64,000 nucleotides of DNA from Kribbella sp. NBC_01245 (GCF_036226525.1 NZ_CP108487.1:6138001-6202000), one strand, 5' to 3'. Shown: positions 32,087 to 41,375, numbered from the stretch's first letter. Notes: a model not told the origin generated them from the sequence alone. Program-made: numbers and translations.

Positions 32087-32515
32087 TCAGGCGACCGTGG
32101 CGAGGACGGCGGCCACCGGCTGAAGCCCCAGCGCCTGCTGCCAGGCTTCGGCCTCCGCGAACGGGAGCAGCCGTAGGTCGGTCAGGTCGCAGCTGAAGCG
32201 CTGCCCGTCGAATCGCACGGTGACCTCGGTCAGCGTCTCGGGCGCACCCGCCGCGTCGTACGACGAGAACTCCCCGTGCTGCGCCACCCAGACGATCGAC
32301 AGCGGGTCGATCCCGTCGCCGAGTTGCCGGTACGCCGCGGTGGCGGCCCCGCCGAAGTCGGCGCTGAGCCCGAGCACGTCGGGGTTGCCCGCCAGTTCGG
32401 TCAGCACGATCACCGGCGCGGCCGACGGACGCTGGACCAAGCGGCCCAGGCAGTACGCCGAACCTCCGGCGGAATGCGGCCAGCGGATGATGGCGGACGG
32501 AATATTCTCGCTCAC
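32087..32515 (-). CDS. Uncharacterised protein before FolD-like gene
   Basis: I do not recognise this 142-residue protein. It has no signal peptide, membrane segment or metal motif. Its composition is that of a globular protein, with alternating beta-strand-like segments (APVIVLTELAG, LSIVWVAQHGEFSSY, LTEVTVRFDGQRFSCDLTDL). The ATG at 32515 opens a compact minus-strand unit with the FolD-like and amidase genes, and the clpB gene diverges from it. The shared 155-base region contains the clpB HAIR site. Coding is supported by codon bias and tight gene packing. Confidence 0.6.
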   Translation of the reverse strand: MSENIPSAIIRWPHSAGGSAYCLGRLVQRPSAAPVIVLTELAGNPDVLGLSADFGGAATAAYRQLGDGIDPLSIVWVAQHGEFSSYDAAGAPETLTEVTVRFDGQRFSCDLTDLRLLPFAEAEAWQQALGLQPVAAVLATVA

Positions 32516-32593
32516 TCAGGGCCCTCCTAGGCGCAAGTCTGTCGCCCCGAGAGTACCGGCTGAGCGGGTCCGCGCTTGAGTGGATCTGGCAGA

Positions 32594-32614
32594 GTTGAGT
32601 GGAATGGACTCAAC
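32594..32614. promoter_or_regulatory. HAIR operator (HspR) upstream of clpB
   Basis: GTTGAGT-N7-ACTCAAC is a perfect inverted repeat, identical in its 7-base arms to the first dnaK HAIR site and 57 bases before the clpB start. An additional half site CTTGAGT lies at 32575-32581. HspR control of clpB is well known in Actinobacteria. Confidence 0.9.
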
Positions 32615-32670
32615 CTTGGGTACGTTATTCCAAGTGTCCTTAGCACTTCACGGAAAGGCCGGATGTACAG

Positions 32671-35259
32671 ATGGATGTTCAGCGGTTGACGACGCTTGCC
32701 CGGGAAACCCTGTCGGTGGCGATCCGTCAGACCTCCTCGGCGGGTAACCCGACCGTGGAGCCGATTCACCTGCTCTCCGCCCTGCTGGCGCAGCCCGAGG
32801 GGACCACCGTCGGCCTGCTCGAGGCGGCCGGCGCGGATCTGGACGCCATCCGGCGCCGGACGGCCGAGCAGCTCGCGCGTCTGCCGAGGACCAGTGGCGG
32901 CAGCGTGCAGGCGCCGAGCCTGTCCCCGAAGACCAGCGACGTGCTGAACCAGGCCGAGCAGCGTGCGCTCGGGCTCGGCGACGAGTTCATCTCGACCGAG
33001 CACCTGCTGATCTCGCTCGCGACCGTCGATGGCCCGGCCAAGTCCGCGCTGGACGTGACCGCGGACGCGCTGCTGAAGGCGTTCGACGACGCCCGCGGCA
33101 ACCGGCGGATCACGTCGCCGGAGGCCGAGGGCACCACCAAGACCCTGGAGAAGTACGGCGTCGACCTGACCGAGCGCGCTCGCGACGGCAAGCTCGACCC
33201 GGTGATCGGGCGGGACTCCGAGATCCGTCGCGTGGTGCAGGTGCTGTCGCGTCGTACCAAGAACAACCCGGTCCTGATCGGTGAGCCCGGCGTGGGTAAG
33301 ACCGCCGTGGTGGAAGGCCTCGCGCAGCGGATAATCGCGGGCGATGTGCCGGAATCGCTGCGGGGTCGCCGGTTGATCAGCCTCGACCTCGGCGCGATGG
33401 TCGCCGGCGCGAAGTATCGCGGCGAGTTCGAGGAGCGCCTGAAGGCCGTACTGACCGAGATCAAGGAGTCGAACGGCCAGATCATCACGTTCATCGACGA
33501 GCTGCACACGGTCGTCGGCGCGGGCGCGTCCGGCGAAGGCGCGATGGACGCCGGCAACATGCTGAAGCCGATGCTGGCCCGTGGTGAGCTGCGCATGATC
33601 GGCGCCACCACGCTCGACGAGTACCGGACCCGGATCGAGAAGGACCCGGCCCTGGAGCGGCGGTTCCAGCAGGTCTTCGTCGGTGAGCCCAGCGTGGAGG
33701 ACTCGATCGCGATCCTGCGCGGTCTGAAGGAGCGCTACGAGGCGCACCACAAGGTCGCCATCTCCGACTCGGCCCTGGTCGCCGCCGCGATCCTGTCGAA
33801 CCGCTACATCAGCGGTCGCCAGCTGCCCGACAAGGCGATCGACCTGGTCGACGAGGCGGCCTCGCGGCTGCGGATGGAGATCGACTCGTCCCCGGTCGAG
33901 ATCGACTCGCTGCGGCGTAGCGTCGACCGGCTGAAGATGGAGGAGCTCGCGCTGTCCCGCGAGGAAGACCCGTCCAGCCGGGACCGGCTGGCCCGGTTGC
34001 GCGCGGATCTGGCCGATCGCGAGGAAGAGCTGCGGGCGCTGGAAGCCCGGTGGGAGAAGGAGAAGTCCGGGCTGAACCGGGTCGGTGAGGTCAAGGAGCG
34101 CATCGACGAGCTGCGCGGTCAGGCCGAGCGGGCCCAGCGCGATGGCGACCTCGAGACGGCTGCCCGCATCCTGTACGGCGAGCTGCCCGAGCTGAGCAAA
34201 GAGCTTGAAGCCCTGGCCACCGCCGAGCCGGTGGAAGCAGGCCCGGATGCGATGGTGCACGACGAGGTCAGCCCGACCGAGATCGCCGAGGTGATCGCGA
34301 TGTGGACGGGTATTCCGACCGGCCGGCTGCTCGAGGGCGAGACCGGCAAGCTGCTCCGGATGGAGGACGAACTGGCCTCCCGGCTGATCGGCCAGCGGAC
34401 CGCGGTCAAGGCCGTCAGCGACGCCGTACGACGGGCGCGCGCGGGCATTTCCGACCCGGATCGCCCGACCGGCAGCTTCCTGTTCCTCGGTCCGACCGGT
34501 GTCGGTAAGACCGAACTGGCCAAGGCTCTGGCGGACTTCCTCTTCGACGACGAGCGGGCGATGGTCCGGATCGACATGTCGGAGTACGGCGAGAAGCACA
34601 GCGTGTCGAGGCTTGTCGGTGCGCCTCCGGGTTATGTCGGTTACGAGGAAGGTGGCCAGCTGACGGAGGCCGTGCGGCGGCGTCCGTACTCGGTGATCCT
34701 GCTGGACGAGGTGGAGAAGGCGCATCCCGAGGTCTTCGACATCCTGCTGCAGGTCCTCGACGACGGCCGGCTGACCGATGGGCAGGGGCGGACGGTCGAC
34801 TTCCGCAACGTCATCCTGATCCTGACCAGCAATCTCGGCTCGTCGTACCTGGCCGATATGTCGCTCGACGACAACGTCAAACGTGACCAGGTGATGACGG
34901 TGGTGCGGCAGTCGTTCAAGCCTGAGTTCATCAACCGGCTGGACGAGATCGTGCTGTTCGACGCGCTCGGCAGCGAGGAGCTGACGCAGATCGTCGGCCT
35001 GCAGATCAAGGCGCTGCAGCGTCGGCTGGCCGATCGCCGGATCACGTTGGACGTCGAGGAGGGTGCGATGGAGTGGCTGGCTCTGACCGGCTATGACCCG
35101 GTGTACGGCGCGCGGCCGCTGCGGCGGCTGGTGCAGTCGGCCATTGGTGACGAGCTGGCCCGCGGTCTGCTGGCCGGAACGATTCGCGATGGCGACACGG
35201 TCAAGGTCAGCCTGAATGAGGGCAAGGACGCCCTTGATGTCCAAGCCGCTCAGGGTTGA
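32671..35259 (+). CDS. clpB: Disaggregase ClpB (Hsp100)
   Basis: This 862-residue AAA+ hexameric disaggregase has an N-domain at residues 1-145 and NBD1 with Walker A GEPGVGKTA near 204 and Walker B ITFIDELH. A coiled-coil M-domain spans about 400-530. NBD2 has Walker A GPTGVGKTE near 607 and ILLDEVEKAH. The C-terminal D2-small domain ends with YGARPLRRLVQ. It threads aggregated proteins through its pore and works with DnaK/DnaJ/GrpE, encoded 12 kb to the left. The ATG at 32671 gives MDVQRLTTLARETL. The HAIR site upstream predicts HspR control. Confidence 0.97.
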   Translation: MDVQRLTTLARETLSVAIRQTSSAGNPTVEPIHLLSALLAQPEGTTVGLLEAAGADLDAIRRRTAEQLARLPRTSGGSVQAPSLSPKTSDVLNQAEQRALGLGDEFISTEHLLISLATVDGPAKSALDVTADALLKAFDDARGNRRITSPEAEGTTKTLEKYGVDLTERARDGKLDPVIGRDSEIRRVVQVLSRRTKNNPVLIGEPGVGKTAVVEGLAQRIIAGDVPESLRGRRLISLDLGAMVAGAKYRGEFEERLKAVLTEIKESNGQIITFIDELHTVVGAGASGEGAMDAGNMLKPMLARGELRMIGATTLDEYRTRIEKDPALERRFQQVFVGEPSVEDSIAILRGLKERYEAHHKVAISDSALVAAAILSNRYISGRQLPDKAIDLVDEAASRLRMEIDSSPVEIDSLRRSVDRLKMEELALSREEDPSSRDRLARLRADLADREEELRALEARWEKEKSGLNRVGEVKERIDELRGQAERAQRDGDLETAARILYGELPELSKELEALATAEPVEAGPDAMVHDEVSPTEIAEVIAMWTGIPTGRLLEGETGKLLRMEDELASRLIGQRTAVKAVSDAVRRARAGISDPDRPTGSFLFLGPTGVGKTELAKALADFLFDDERAMVRIDMSEYGEKHSVSRLVGAPPGYVGYEEGGQLTEAVRRRPYSVILLDEVEKAHPEVFDILLQVLDDGRLTDGQGRTVDFRNVILILTSNLGSSYLADMSLDDNVKRDQVMTVVRQSFKPEFINRLDEIVLFDALGSEELTQIVGLQIKALQRRLADRRITLDVEEGAMEWLALTGYDPVYGARPLRRLVQSAIGDELARGLLAGTIRDGDTVKVSLNEGKDALDVQAAQG

Positions 35260-35316
35260 TCTGGGATCATCGTCGGAGAGGGCACAACTCGTGTCCTTTG
35301 GAAGGACAGACGCTTC

Positions 35317-36072
35317 ATGAGTGACCAGCACGGTCCACCCGAGTCCAGCCAGCCGCCGCCGGAGCGGCCGGGACCTTATCAAGGTTCCGGCGTCTTCGGA
35401 CCCGGCGCGGCTGGTGGTGCTGCCCCGGCCGGTGGTTCCGGCACGCCTGGCCATGGTGAGGCGTATCCCGGGGCTCAGCCGTTCGCGCCTGGTGGCGGCG
35501 GGCCCGCTGATGGGCCGGTGCCTGGCTCTGGTGCGCCCGGTGGGTTTGGGGCGCCTGGTGGTTATGGCGGGCACGGTGGCTTTGGCGGACCTGGCGGACC
35601 TGGCGGACCTGGTGGACCTGGCGGTTTTGGTGGGCCCGGTGGGCAGCCGGGGTGGCCGGCGCCGGGGCAGCAGGCGGGTTGGCCGGGCGGGCAGGTCGCG
35701 CGTAAGCCGCCGCGGCAGGTCGTTGTCGCGTCGATCATCTCGGTCGTGCTCGGGGTGATGTCGCTGCTGGGCGCGCTGGTGTCGATGACCACCGCGGGTG
35801 CCGGGATGGCCGAGACGCTGGGGCAGCCGGAGGCCGAGGGCATTCTGCCGCTGGTGTTCGCGATCTGCGGGTTGATCTACATCGTGCCCGCGATCTTCCT
35901 GCACCGGCGGGCGCGCTGGGCCCGGATCATGCTGATGGTGGTCGCCTCACTCGGCGTGCTGGGTGGGATCTTGTCCCTGCCGGCCAGCATCATCGGGATC
36001 GCGTTGCACGTCGGCATCCTGGTGATGATGACGCAGCAGCCGACGAAGGACTGGTTCGGGGTCAGGCGCTGA
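35317..36072 (+). CDS. Gly/Pro-rich membrane protein (DUF4190-like)
   Basis: This 251-residue protein has a low-complexity cytosolic N-terminus of about 125 residues, rich in Gly and Pro with runs such as GGPGGPGGPGGPGG, encoded by 9-bp repeats at about 35583-35630. It is followed by about four membrane segments (QVVVASIISVVLGVMSLLGA, ILPLVFAICGLIYIVPAIFL, IMLMVVASLGVLGGILSLPA and a last one near 225). Such proteins are common in Actinobacteria and of unknown role. GGAAGGA precedes the ATG. Its stop overlaps the start of the ArsC-like gene, so the two are co-translated. Confidence 0.8.
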   Translation: MSDQHGPPESSQPPPERPGPYQGSGVFGPGAAGGAAPAGGSGTPGHGEAYPGAQPFAPGGGGPADGPVPGSGAPGGFGAPGGYGGHGGFGGPGGPGGPGGPGGFGGPGGQPGWPAPGQQAGWPGGQVARKPPRQVVVASIISVVLGVMSLLGALVSMTTAGAGMAETLGQPEAEGILPLVFAICGLIYIVPAIFLHRRARWARIMLMVVASLGVLGGILSLPASIIGIALHVGILVMMTQQPTKDWFGVRR

Positions 36073-36488
36073 TGGAGATCTGGGTCAATCCCGCCTGCTC
36101 TAAGTGCCGGGCCGCCACGGCCGCGCTCGACGAGGCCGGCATCGCTTATACGGTTCGCCGCTATCTGGACGATCCGCCGACCGCCGCCGAGCTCGCGGCC
36201 GTGGTCGAGCGGCTCGGCCTGGAGCCGTGGCACGTCGCCCGGCCCGATGGCCCTGCCGCCGACGCGATCAAGGCATTGCCGCGCGATGAGGCGAATCGGC
36301 AGGCCTGGCTGGAGCTGCTCGCGGCCAATCCGAAGCACATCCAGCGCCCGATCATCACCGCCGACGACGGCACCACCGCCATCGCCCGCACGCCCGAGGC
36401 GCTCAGCCCGTTCCTCTCAGGACCTGGCGACGGGGACGGCGCTGGGGTTGCGATTGCGCCGCCGATCTTCCGGCCTGGTCCGCGGTGA
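36072..36488 (+). CDS. ArsC/Spx-family thioredoxin-fold protein
   Basis: This 138-residue protein begins with the ArsC-family motif VNPACSKCRAA. The first Cys is the likely redox centre (CSKC, residues 9-12), and the typical IQRPIITADDGTTAIARTPE region lies near 90-110. Family members are glutaredoxin-dependent arsenate reductases or Spx-like redox regulators. No arsenic genes lie nearby, so arsenate reduction is not supported by context. A Gly/Pro-rich tail of 15 residues follows the domain. The start overlaps the preceding stop (TGATG). Confidence 0.75.
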   Translation: MEIWVNPACSKCRAATAALDEAGIAYTVRRYLDDPPTAAELAAVVERLGLEPWHVARPDGPAADAIKALPRDEANRQAWLELLAANPKHIQRPIITADDGTTAIARTPEALSPFLSGPGDGDGAGVAIAPPIFRPGPR

Positions 36489-36492
36489 GCGG

Positions 36493-37431
36493 ATGCCCGG
36501 CGGCAGGCTGAGCCGGCCCGATCGCCAGCGCATCGCGGCTCTGCTGGCGGACGGCCTCGGGTATTCCGAGATCGCGCGCGAGCTAGGCCGACCGACCTCC
36601 ACGATCAGCCGCGAGGTCGCCCGGAACGGCGGCCCTGGCGACTACCAGGCCGATCGCGCACACCGGGCCACGGAACAGCGCGCACGTCGTACCAAGACAA
36701 GCCAGTTGCCGACGGCAACCACAGTCGTCGAGCCCGGCTACGGGCGGAATCCCCAAGCAGCACAGGATTTCCAGGAACAGCTAGCCGCGCTGATGGTGCA
36801 GACCGGCATGCCGCGAATGGCGGCCCGGGTGCTGTCGTGCCTGTTCACCACGGACGCGGGCAGTCTCACCTCCGCGGACCTGGTCGAGCGCCTGCGGGTC
36901 AGCCCTGCCTCGATCTCGAACGCGATCGGCTACCTGGAAGGGCTGGAGCTGATCCATCGCGAGCCCGATCCCGGCCGCAGGCGCGAGAAATACGTGATCT
37001 ACGACGACGTGTGGCTCCGGACTTGGCAGGTCAGCGCCCGGCAGAACGCGATGTGGGCCGATACCGCCGAGCTTGGCGTCGAGGTTTTCGGCGCCGAAAC
37101 CCCTGCCGGCGTAAGGCTCGAGGAGATGCGCCAGTTCATCGGCCGCCTCAGCGAGGACATGGCCGGCGGTCCGACCGAGGCCGCGATCAACGACGCCCTC
37201 ACCGTGACCGCCGCGCTGATCCACGCCGGCAGACCACGCAGTACGGCGGAACTGGCCACCGCGCTGGATTGGCCGGACGAGCGGGTTACTCGGGCCCTGC
37301 GGGACGCCGACTACACCCCGGACCTGATCGACCCGATCGCGCTGCGGCGTACGGAATCCGGCGCGTATGCGATCGACGTCCGGCCCGAACGCCTCAGCGA
37401 CGTACAGCGCGCTGCCCTTCGCGACAGCTGA
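36493..37431 (+). CDS. Transcriptional regulator with IS30-type HTH fused to MarR/GbsR winged helix
   Basis: This 312-residue protein has two DNA-binding regions. Residues 5-43 form a transposase-type HTH_38 (DRQRIAALLADGLGYSEIAR followed by ELGRPTSTISREVARNGG). From about residue 90 a MarR/GbsR-like winged helix contains LTSADLVERLRVSPASISNA and a wing with DPGRRREKYVIYD. No transposase catalytic DDE domain is present, so it is not an insertion sequence. The ATG at 36493 lies five bases after the ArsC-like stop, which suggests an operon. The ligand and target genes are unknown. Confidence 0.72.
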   Translation: MPGGRLSRPDRQRIAALLADGLGYSEIARELGRPTSTISREVARNGGPGDYQADRAHRATEQRARRTKTSQLPTATTVVEPGYGRNPQAAQDFQEQLAALMVQTGMPRMAARVLSCLFTTDAGSLTSADLVERLRVSPASISNAIGYLEGLELIHREPDPGRRREKYVIYDDVWLRTWQVSARQNAMWADTAELGVEVFGAETPAGVRLEEMRQFIGRLSEDMAGGPTEAAINDALTVTAALIHAGRPRSTAELATALDWPDERVTRALRDADYTPDLIDPIALRRTESGAYAIDVRPERLSDVQRAALRDS

Positions 37432-37435
37432 TCGC

Positions 37436-38587
37436 CTAGAGCTTGGCCAAGCGGGACAGGGCCTCGTCGATGACCTCGTCCTGCTTGCAGAAAGCCCAAC
37501 GGACCAAGGGCCTTCCGGCTTCGACGTTGTCGTAGAAGACCTGGTGCGGGATGGCGACGACGCCGGTCTTCTCGGGCAGCATGCGGCAGAACTCGATGCC
37601 GTCGCTGAACCCGAGGGGTCGGACGTCGGTCGTCACGAAGTACGTGCCTTGGGGTTTGAACACCTCGAACCCCAACCCGGTCAGACCGTCGCAGAGGCGA
37701 TCGCGTTTGCCCTGCATGGTGGCGCGAAACCCGTCGAAGTAGTCGTTGCCCAGGGCAAGAGCTCCGGCGATCGCAGGCTGGAACGGACCGCCCGAGACGT
37801 ACGTGAGGAACTGCTTGGCCGTGGTCACCGCCGTCACTACCTCGGGCGTACCCGTCACCCAGCCGATCTTCCAGCCAGTCACCGAGAAGGTCTTGCCGGC
37901 ACTGCCGATGCTGACCGTGCGCTCCGCCATGCCGTCGTACGACGCGAGCGGGATGTGCCGGCCGCCGTCGAAGACCAGGTGCTCGTAGACCTCGTCGGTG
38001 ATGACGACCAGGTCGCGCTCGACGGCCAGTTCGGCGATCCCGCGCAGCTCGTCGTCGGTGAGGACCGTGCCCGTCGGGTTGTGCGGTGAGTTGATCAGCA
38101 ACACCGTTGTACGGTCCGTCACGGCCGCCCGAAGCTCGTCCAGGTCCAGCCGGAAGTCAGGCGCGCGCAGTGTCACCGGGACGCGCTTGCCGCCGGCCAT
38201 GGCGATACACGCCGCGTACGAGTCGTAGTACGGCTCGAGGGCGATTACCTCGTCCCCAGGCTCGACGTACGCCAGTAGCGCGGCAGCGATCGCTTCGGTG
38301 GCACCAGTCGTCACCAGGACCTGCGTGTCCGGGTCGTACTTCAGCCCGTAGAACCGGTCCTGGTGCGCAGCGATCGCCAGACGCAGTGCGGGGATTCCCC
38401 GACCCGGTGGGTACTGGTTGGCGCCACCGCGGATCGCCCGGATCGCGTCCTCCAGGATCGAGTCCGGGCCGTCCGTGTCGGGAAAACCCTGGCCGAGATT
38501 GACCGAGCCGGTACGCACGGCCAGGGCGGACATCTCCGCGAAGATCGTGGTGCCGAGACCATGCAGACGCTTAGCCATTTCACGCAT
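37436..38587 (-). CDS. PLP-dependent aminotransferase, DapC/kynurenine-aminotransferase type
   Basis: This 383-residue fold-type I class-I/II aminotransferase has the PLP-lysine in SIGSAGKTFSVTGWKIGW near residue 240. The cofactor-binding segment NSPHNPTGT is near residue 170, the ITDEVYEHL Asp-Tyr pair lies further on, and the C-terminal Arg is in RPLVRWAFCK. Actinobacterial homologues are annotated as N-succinyldiaminopimelate aminotransferase (lysine branch) or as methionine/kynurenine aminotransferases. The sequence does not settle the choice. It converges with the two-HTH regulator with a four-base gap. Confidence 0.82.
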   Translation of the reverse strand: MREMAKRLHGLGTTIFAEMSALAVRTGSVNLGQGFPDTDGPDSILEDAIRAIRGGANQYPPGRGIPALRLAIAAHQDRFYGLKYDPDTQVLVTTGATEAIAAALLAYVEPGDEVIALEPYYDSYAACIAMAGGKRVPVTLRAPDFRLDLDELRAAVTDRTTVLLINSPHNPTGTVLTDDELRGIAELAVERDLVVITDEVYEHLVFDGGRHIPLASYDGMAERTVSIGSAGKTFSVTGWKIGWVTGTPEVVTAVTTAKQFLTYVSGGPFQPAIAGALALGNDYFDGFRATMQGKRDRLCDGLTGLGFEVFKPQGTYFVTTDVRPLGFSDGIEFCRMLPEKTGVVAIPHQVFYDNVEAGRPLVRWAFCKQDEVIDEALSRLAKL

Positions 38588-38605
38588 GCCCTCGACCCTA
38601 GGGCA

Positions 38606-40576
38606 TTACCAGGGACTAGGGGGTGGGGCAGGAACCACTACCGGCCGGTCGTCGCAGAGGGTCGGCCCGGTCGCACCTGTCGTCCAGTTGCCGTCATTGC
38701 TGTCACCGATCAGCCGTACGTCGAACTCGGGCGTGCCGTCGAACTGGAAGGTGCCGCAGTTATTGACGAAGGGCGCGCCGACGTTACGCGCGTCTACGTT
38801 CTCGAAGCTGGCCCAACCACCTACGCGGGCGTTGACGACGTTCGTGCCGGTGCCGTCGACCTTGACGTTGCGTACGACGACGTTGGTCACCTCGTACTGG
38901 TCCTTGACCGGCCAGTCGACCACGAACATGAACGCGTTGTACGTCGAGTCGAGGAAGCTCGAATCCGTGATCTCGATCCGGGCCTCCATATCCGACTGGA
39001 GCGCGTAGAGCCAGATCGCGCCGAGCCCGATGTTCCAGTTCAGATCGCGCGGTCCGCCGCGAACCGTGGTGTTGCGCGCGAAGACCAGCTTGCCCTCGAA
39101 CGGCGTCGAGTTGAACCGCGACCCGGCCTGCAGCGTGCTGCCCTCGCGGATCGGGTCCGCCACCAGGTTGTCCGTGACGGCGTTGTCCCGGCCGCCGTAA
39201 ATGGCGATGTTGTTGGCCAGCACCGGGGTCTGGACCGTGTTGTGGTCGTAGACGTTGTCGTGGTTGACCAGGCCCTGCTCGTTAGCCTCGGACCACATGG
39301 CCAGGCCGTCGTCACCACTGTTGCGGACGAAGTTGTTGGTCGCGCGGACGTGCGAGACGCCGAGGTGCAGGTTCATCCCGTCCGCGATCGAGTCGACGAT
39401 GAGGTTGTCGCGGATGGTCAGCCCGCTCATCGGCCCGTCCAGCCAGATCCCGACCTTGGTGTGCCGGATGTACAGCCTTTCGATGGTCGAGCCGCCGCCG
39501 ATCGCGCCACCGATACCGTTCACCTGGTCGGTGTCGATTCGCTCGCGCACGTCACTCTCGATCGCGAAGTCCGACAGGTGCACGTTGGTGCTGCCGCCCG
39601 CGTCGGCGTACTTGCCGTAGAAGCCGGGCGCGCTGTGGATCGACTTGTCGGGGGCGGGTGCCGGGAGTGGCAGCACCTTGCCCTTGATGATGGTCCACCA
39701 GTTGCCGGCGCCCTGGATCGTCACCCTGTCGACGACGATGTGCCGGTTGACCTGGAACGTGCCGGCGGGGATGAACACCTTCATTTTAAGGGCTTTCGCG
39801 ACCGCGATGGTGCGTTCGATCGCGGGTGCCGCGTCGCGACGGCCGGTCGGGTCGGCGCCGAACGTCACCACGGAAAGCGAGTTCCGCGGCTGTTTCGCCG
39901 GTGCCTTCGCAAGCTCGAAGTCGGCCAGGTCGAGGACGTACCAGTCGGCCGGCGAATTCGCCGGGACCTTGAACCGGATCCGGTCGCCCGCCTGGTACGT
40001 CTTGCCGAGCAGCAGACGCTGCTCGTCGTAGAAGTGGTTCGGCCGGAACGGCTTCGCGACCGGATCCGGCTCGGGCTTCCACCAGCCCGGATGCGGATTG
40101 ACATTCGGGTCGTTCGAGAACGGGTACATCCCGTACAGCCAGGCAAATTCCGAGGTCAGCGTCATCGTGTGCCGGTTCTTGCCGTTTATGAGTACGTCGA
40201 GCGGTGCCGTGATCCCGCCGCCTCCAACGGCGTCCGGGATGCTGTAGCGCAAGGTCAACGCGTTCGCCGGCCGCGAAAGCCTGAACTCGACGTACTGCCC
40301 CGCCTCGGCGAGCCTCACCGCCGTACGACCAGATGCCTCCGCGGGCAGCGTGTACGCCTCCCGACTCGGGCCGATCCGCTGGCCGTTGGTGACCGCGTTC
40401 TCGGCCTCTTGCTCAAGAAACGCGACGGTGGCGCCGCGTCCTTCCACCAGTGCCGGGTCCAGCCCTGCCCTGGTGATGACGGGCGCCGCCTCATTGGCCG
40501 ACGCGGTGGTGGCGACACTGCTCACAACGGTCATCGCGAACACCGCGACAACGGCAATCCGACGGCTCCGGGACAT
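38606..40576 (-). CDS. Secreted right-handed beta-helix polysaccharide-acting protein
   Basis: This 656-residue exported protein has a signal peptide (SRSRRIAVVAVFAMTVVSSV, cleavage near ATTASA). A carbohydrate-binding-like beta-sandwich spans about residues 60-220. A pectin-lyase-type beta-helix follows, opened by VVTFGADPTGRRDAAPAIER and then repeats with ADGMNLHLGVSHVRATNNF and NSGDDGLAMWSEANEQGL. The layout resembles mycodextranase/alpha-1,3-glucanase (GH87) and related enzymes, with paired Asp residues in SGDDG typical of such active sites. The exact substrate is inferred. The ATG at 40576 was chosen over 40612 because it directly precedes the signal peptide. Confidence 0.72.
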   Translation of the reverse strand: MSRSRRIAVVAVFAMTVVSSVATTASANEAAPVITRAGLDPALVEGRGATVAFLEQEAENAVTNGQRIGPSREAYTLPAEASGRTAVRLAEAGQYVEFRLSRPANALTLRYSIPDAVGGGGITAPLDVLINGKNRHTMTLTSEFAWLYGMYPFSNDPNVNPHPGWWKPEPDPVAKPFRPNHFYDEQRLLLGKTYQAGDRIRFKVPANSPADWYVLDLADFELAKAPAKQPRNSLSVVTFGADPTGRRDAAPAIERTIAVAKALKMKVFIPAGTFQVNRHIVVDRVTIQGAGNWWTIIKGKVLPLPAPAPDKSIHSAPGFYGKYADAGGSTNVHLSDFAIESDVRERIDTDQVNGIGGAIGGGSTIERLYIRHTKVGIWLDGPMSGLTIRDNLIVDSIADGMNLHLGVSHVRATNNFVRNSGDDGLAMWSEANEQGLVNHDNVYDHNTVQTPVLANNIAIYGGRDNAVTDNLVADPIREGSTLQAGSRFNSTPFEGKLVFARNTTVRGGPRDLNWNIGLGAIWLYALQSDMEARIEITDSSFLDSTYNAFMFVVDWPVKDQYEVTNVVVRNVKVDGTGTNVVNARVGGWASFENVDARNVGAPFVNNCGTFQFDGTPEFDVRLIGDSNDGNWTTGATGPTLCDDRPVVVPAPPPSPW

Positions 40577-40685
40577 GGGCGGCCCATCCCTCACACTCAA
40601 GGCGGCGCGCACTCACGCCCGCCTCCCGGACCCTACGCATCCCAACATCCCCGCGCAAGATCTCGACAGAGGTCGCGCAAGAAGT

Positions 40686-41375
40686 TCAGATCTTGGGTTC
40701 TGGGCGTAGGGCTCGGAGCCAGAGTTCGGTTTGGGCTATGTGGGCCGAGGCGGCGGTGGCGGCGGCTGCGGGGTCGCGGGTGGCGATGGCGGCGAGGATG
40801 GCTCGGTGGCCTCGGTCGCTGGTTTGTTTGATGGCGTTGAACTCGTCGCCTGGTTCGAAGATGCGGTAGTGACCGCCGCGCCCGCGGATGACGCCGGTCA
40901 GGGCGGTGACGGTCGGGTTGCCGCCGGCCTTGCAGATCGCGCCGTGGAATTCGGCATCGAGGGCCTGGATCTCCGCGGCGTCGGTGGTCGCCTCGAGCTG
41001 GTCGAGGATCGCGCCGAGCTGCGCCTCCAACTCCGGGTCCTGCCGAGCGGCTGCCGCGGCCGTCGCGTGCGACTCCAGCACCCGGCGAACCTCGAGCAGT
41101 TGCAGCACGCCCTCCAGTGGAATCAGCTCCACCGACAGCGAGAACCGGCTGATGATCTCCGCCGGATCCAGCGCCGACACGTACGTTCCGGATCCGTGCC
41201 GCGACTCGATCACCCCGAGCGCCGCCAACGAACGCGCCGCCTCGCGCAGCGAGCTCCGCGATACCCCGAGGCGGTCGCACAACTCGGGCTCGGGCGGGAA
41301 CTGCTCGCCCGGCCCGATGGCGCCTGACGCGATCATCTGCCGCAGGCCGGCCAGGGCCTTGTCCGTCGCCGCCAT
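40686..41375 (-). CDS. FadR/GntR-family transcriptional regulator
   Basis: This 229-residue regulator has an N-terminal GntR winged helix (MIASGAIGPGEQFPPEPELC then DRLGVSRSSLREAARSLAAL) and an all-helical FCD ligand domain (residues about 90-220). Metal-binding His/Asp residues are present in DAEFHGAICKAGGN and RGHRAILAAI. GGAGGTGG lies just before the ATG at 41375, so this start is preferred over 41408. It diverges from a sugar ABC operon across a 200-base gap containing a GACCA-N4-TGGTC palindrome. This makes it the likely local regulator of that transporter. Confidence 0.83.
   Translation of the reverse strand: MAATDKALAGLRQMIASGAIGPGEQFPPEPELCDRLGVSRSSLREAARSLAALGVIESRHGSGTYVSALDPAEIISRFSLSVELIPLEGVLQLLEVRRVLESHATAAAAARQDPELEAQLGAILDQLEATTDAAEIQALDAEFHGAICKAGGNPTVTALTGVIRGRGGHYRIFEPGDEFNAIKQTSDRGHRAILAAIATRDPAAAATAASAHIAQTELWLRALRPEPKI

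Noticed and set aside
32527..35904. Minus-strand open frame of 1,125 codons over clpB
   Set aside because: It is fully antisense to ClpB, which has all AAA+ motifs. The translation is compositionally biased and unrecognisable.
36493..36620. Insertion sequence of the IS30 family
   Set aside because: Only the helix-turn-helix is present. There is no DDE catalytic domain and there are no terminal inverted repeats around it.
38363..40831. Plus-strand open frame of 822 codons over the beta-helix gene
   Set aside because: It is antisense to a gene with a signal peptide and a coherent beta-helix. The frame is Arg/Val/Asp-biased.
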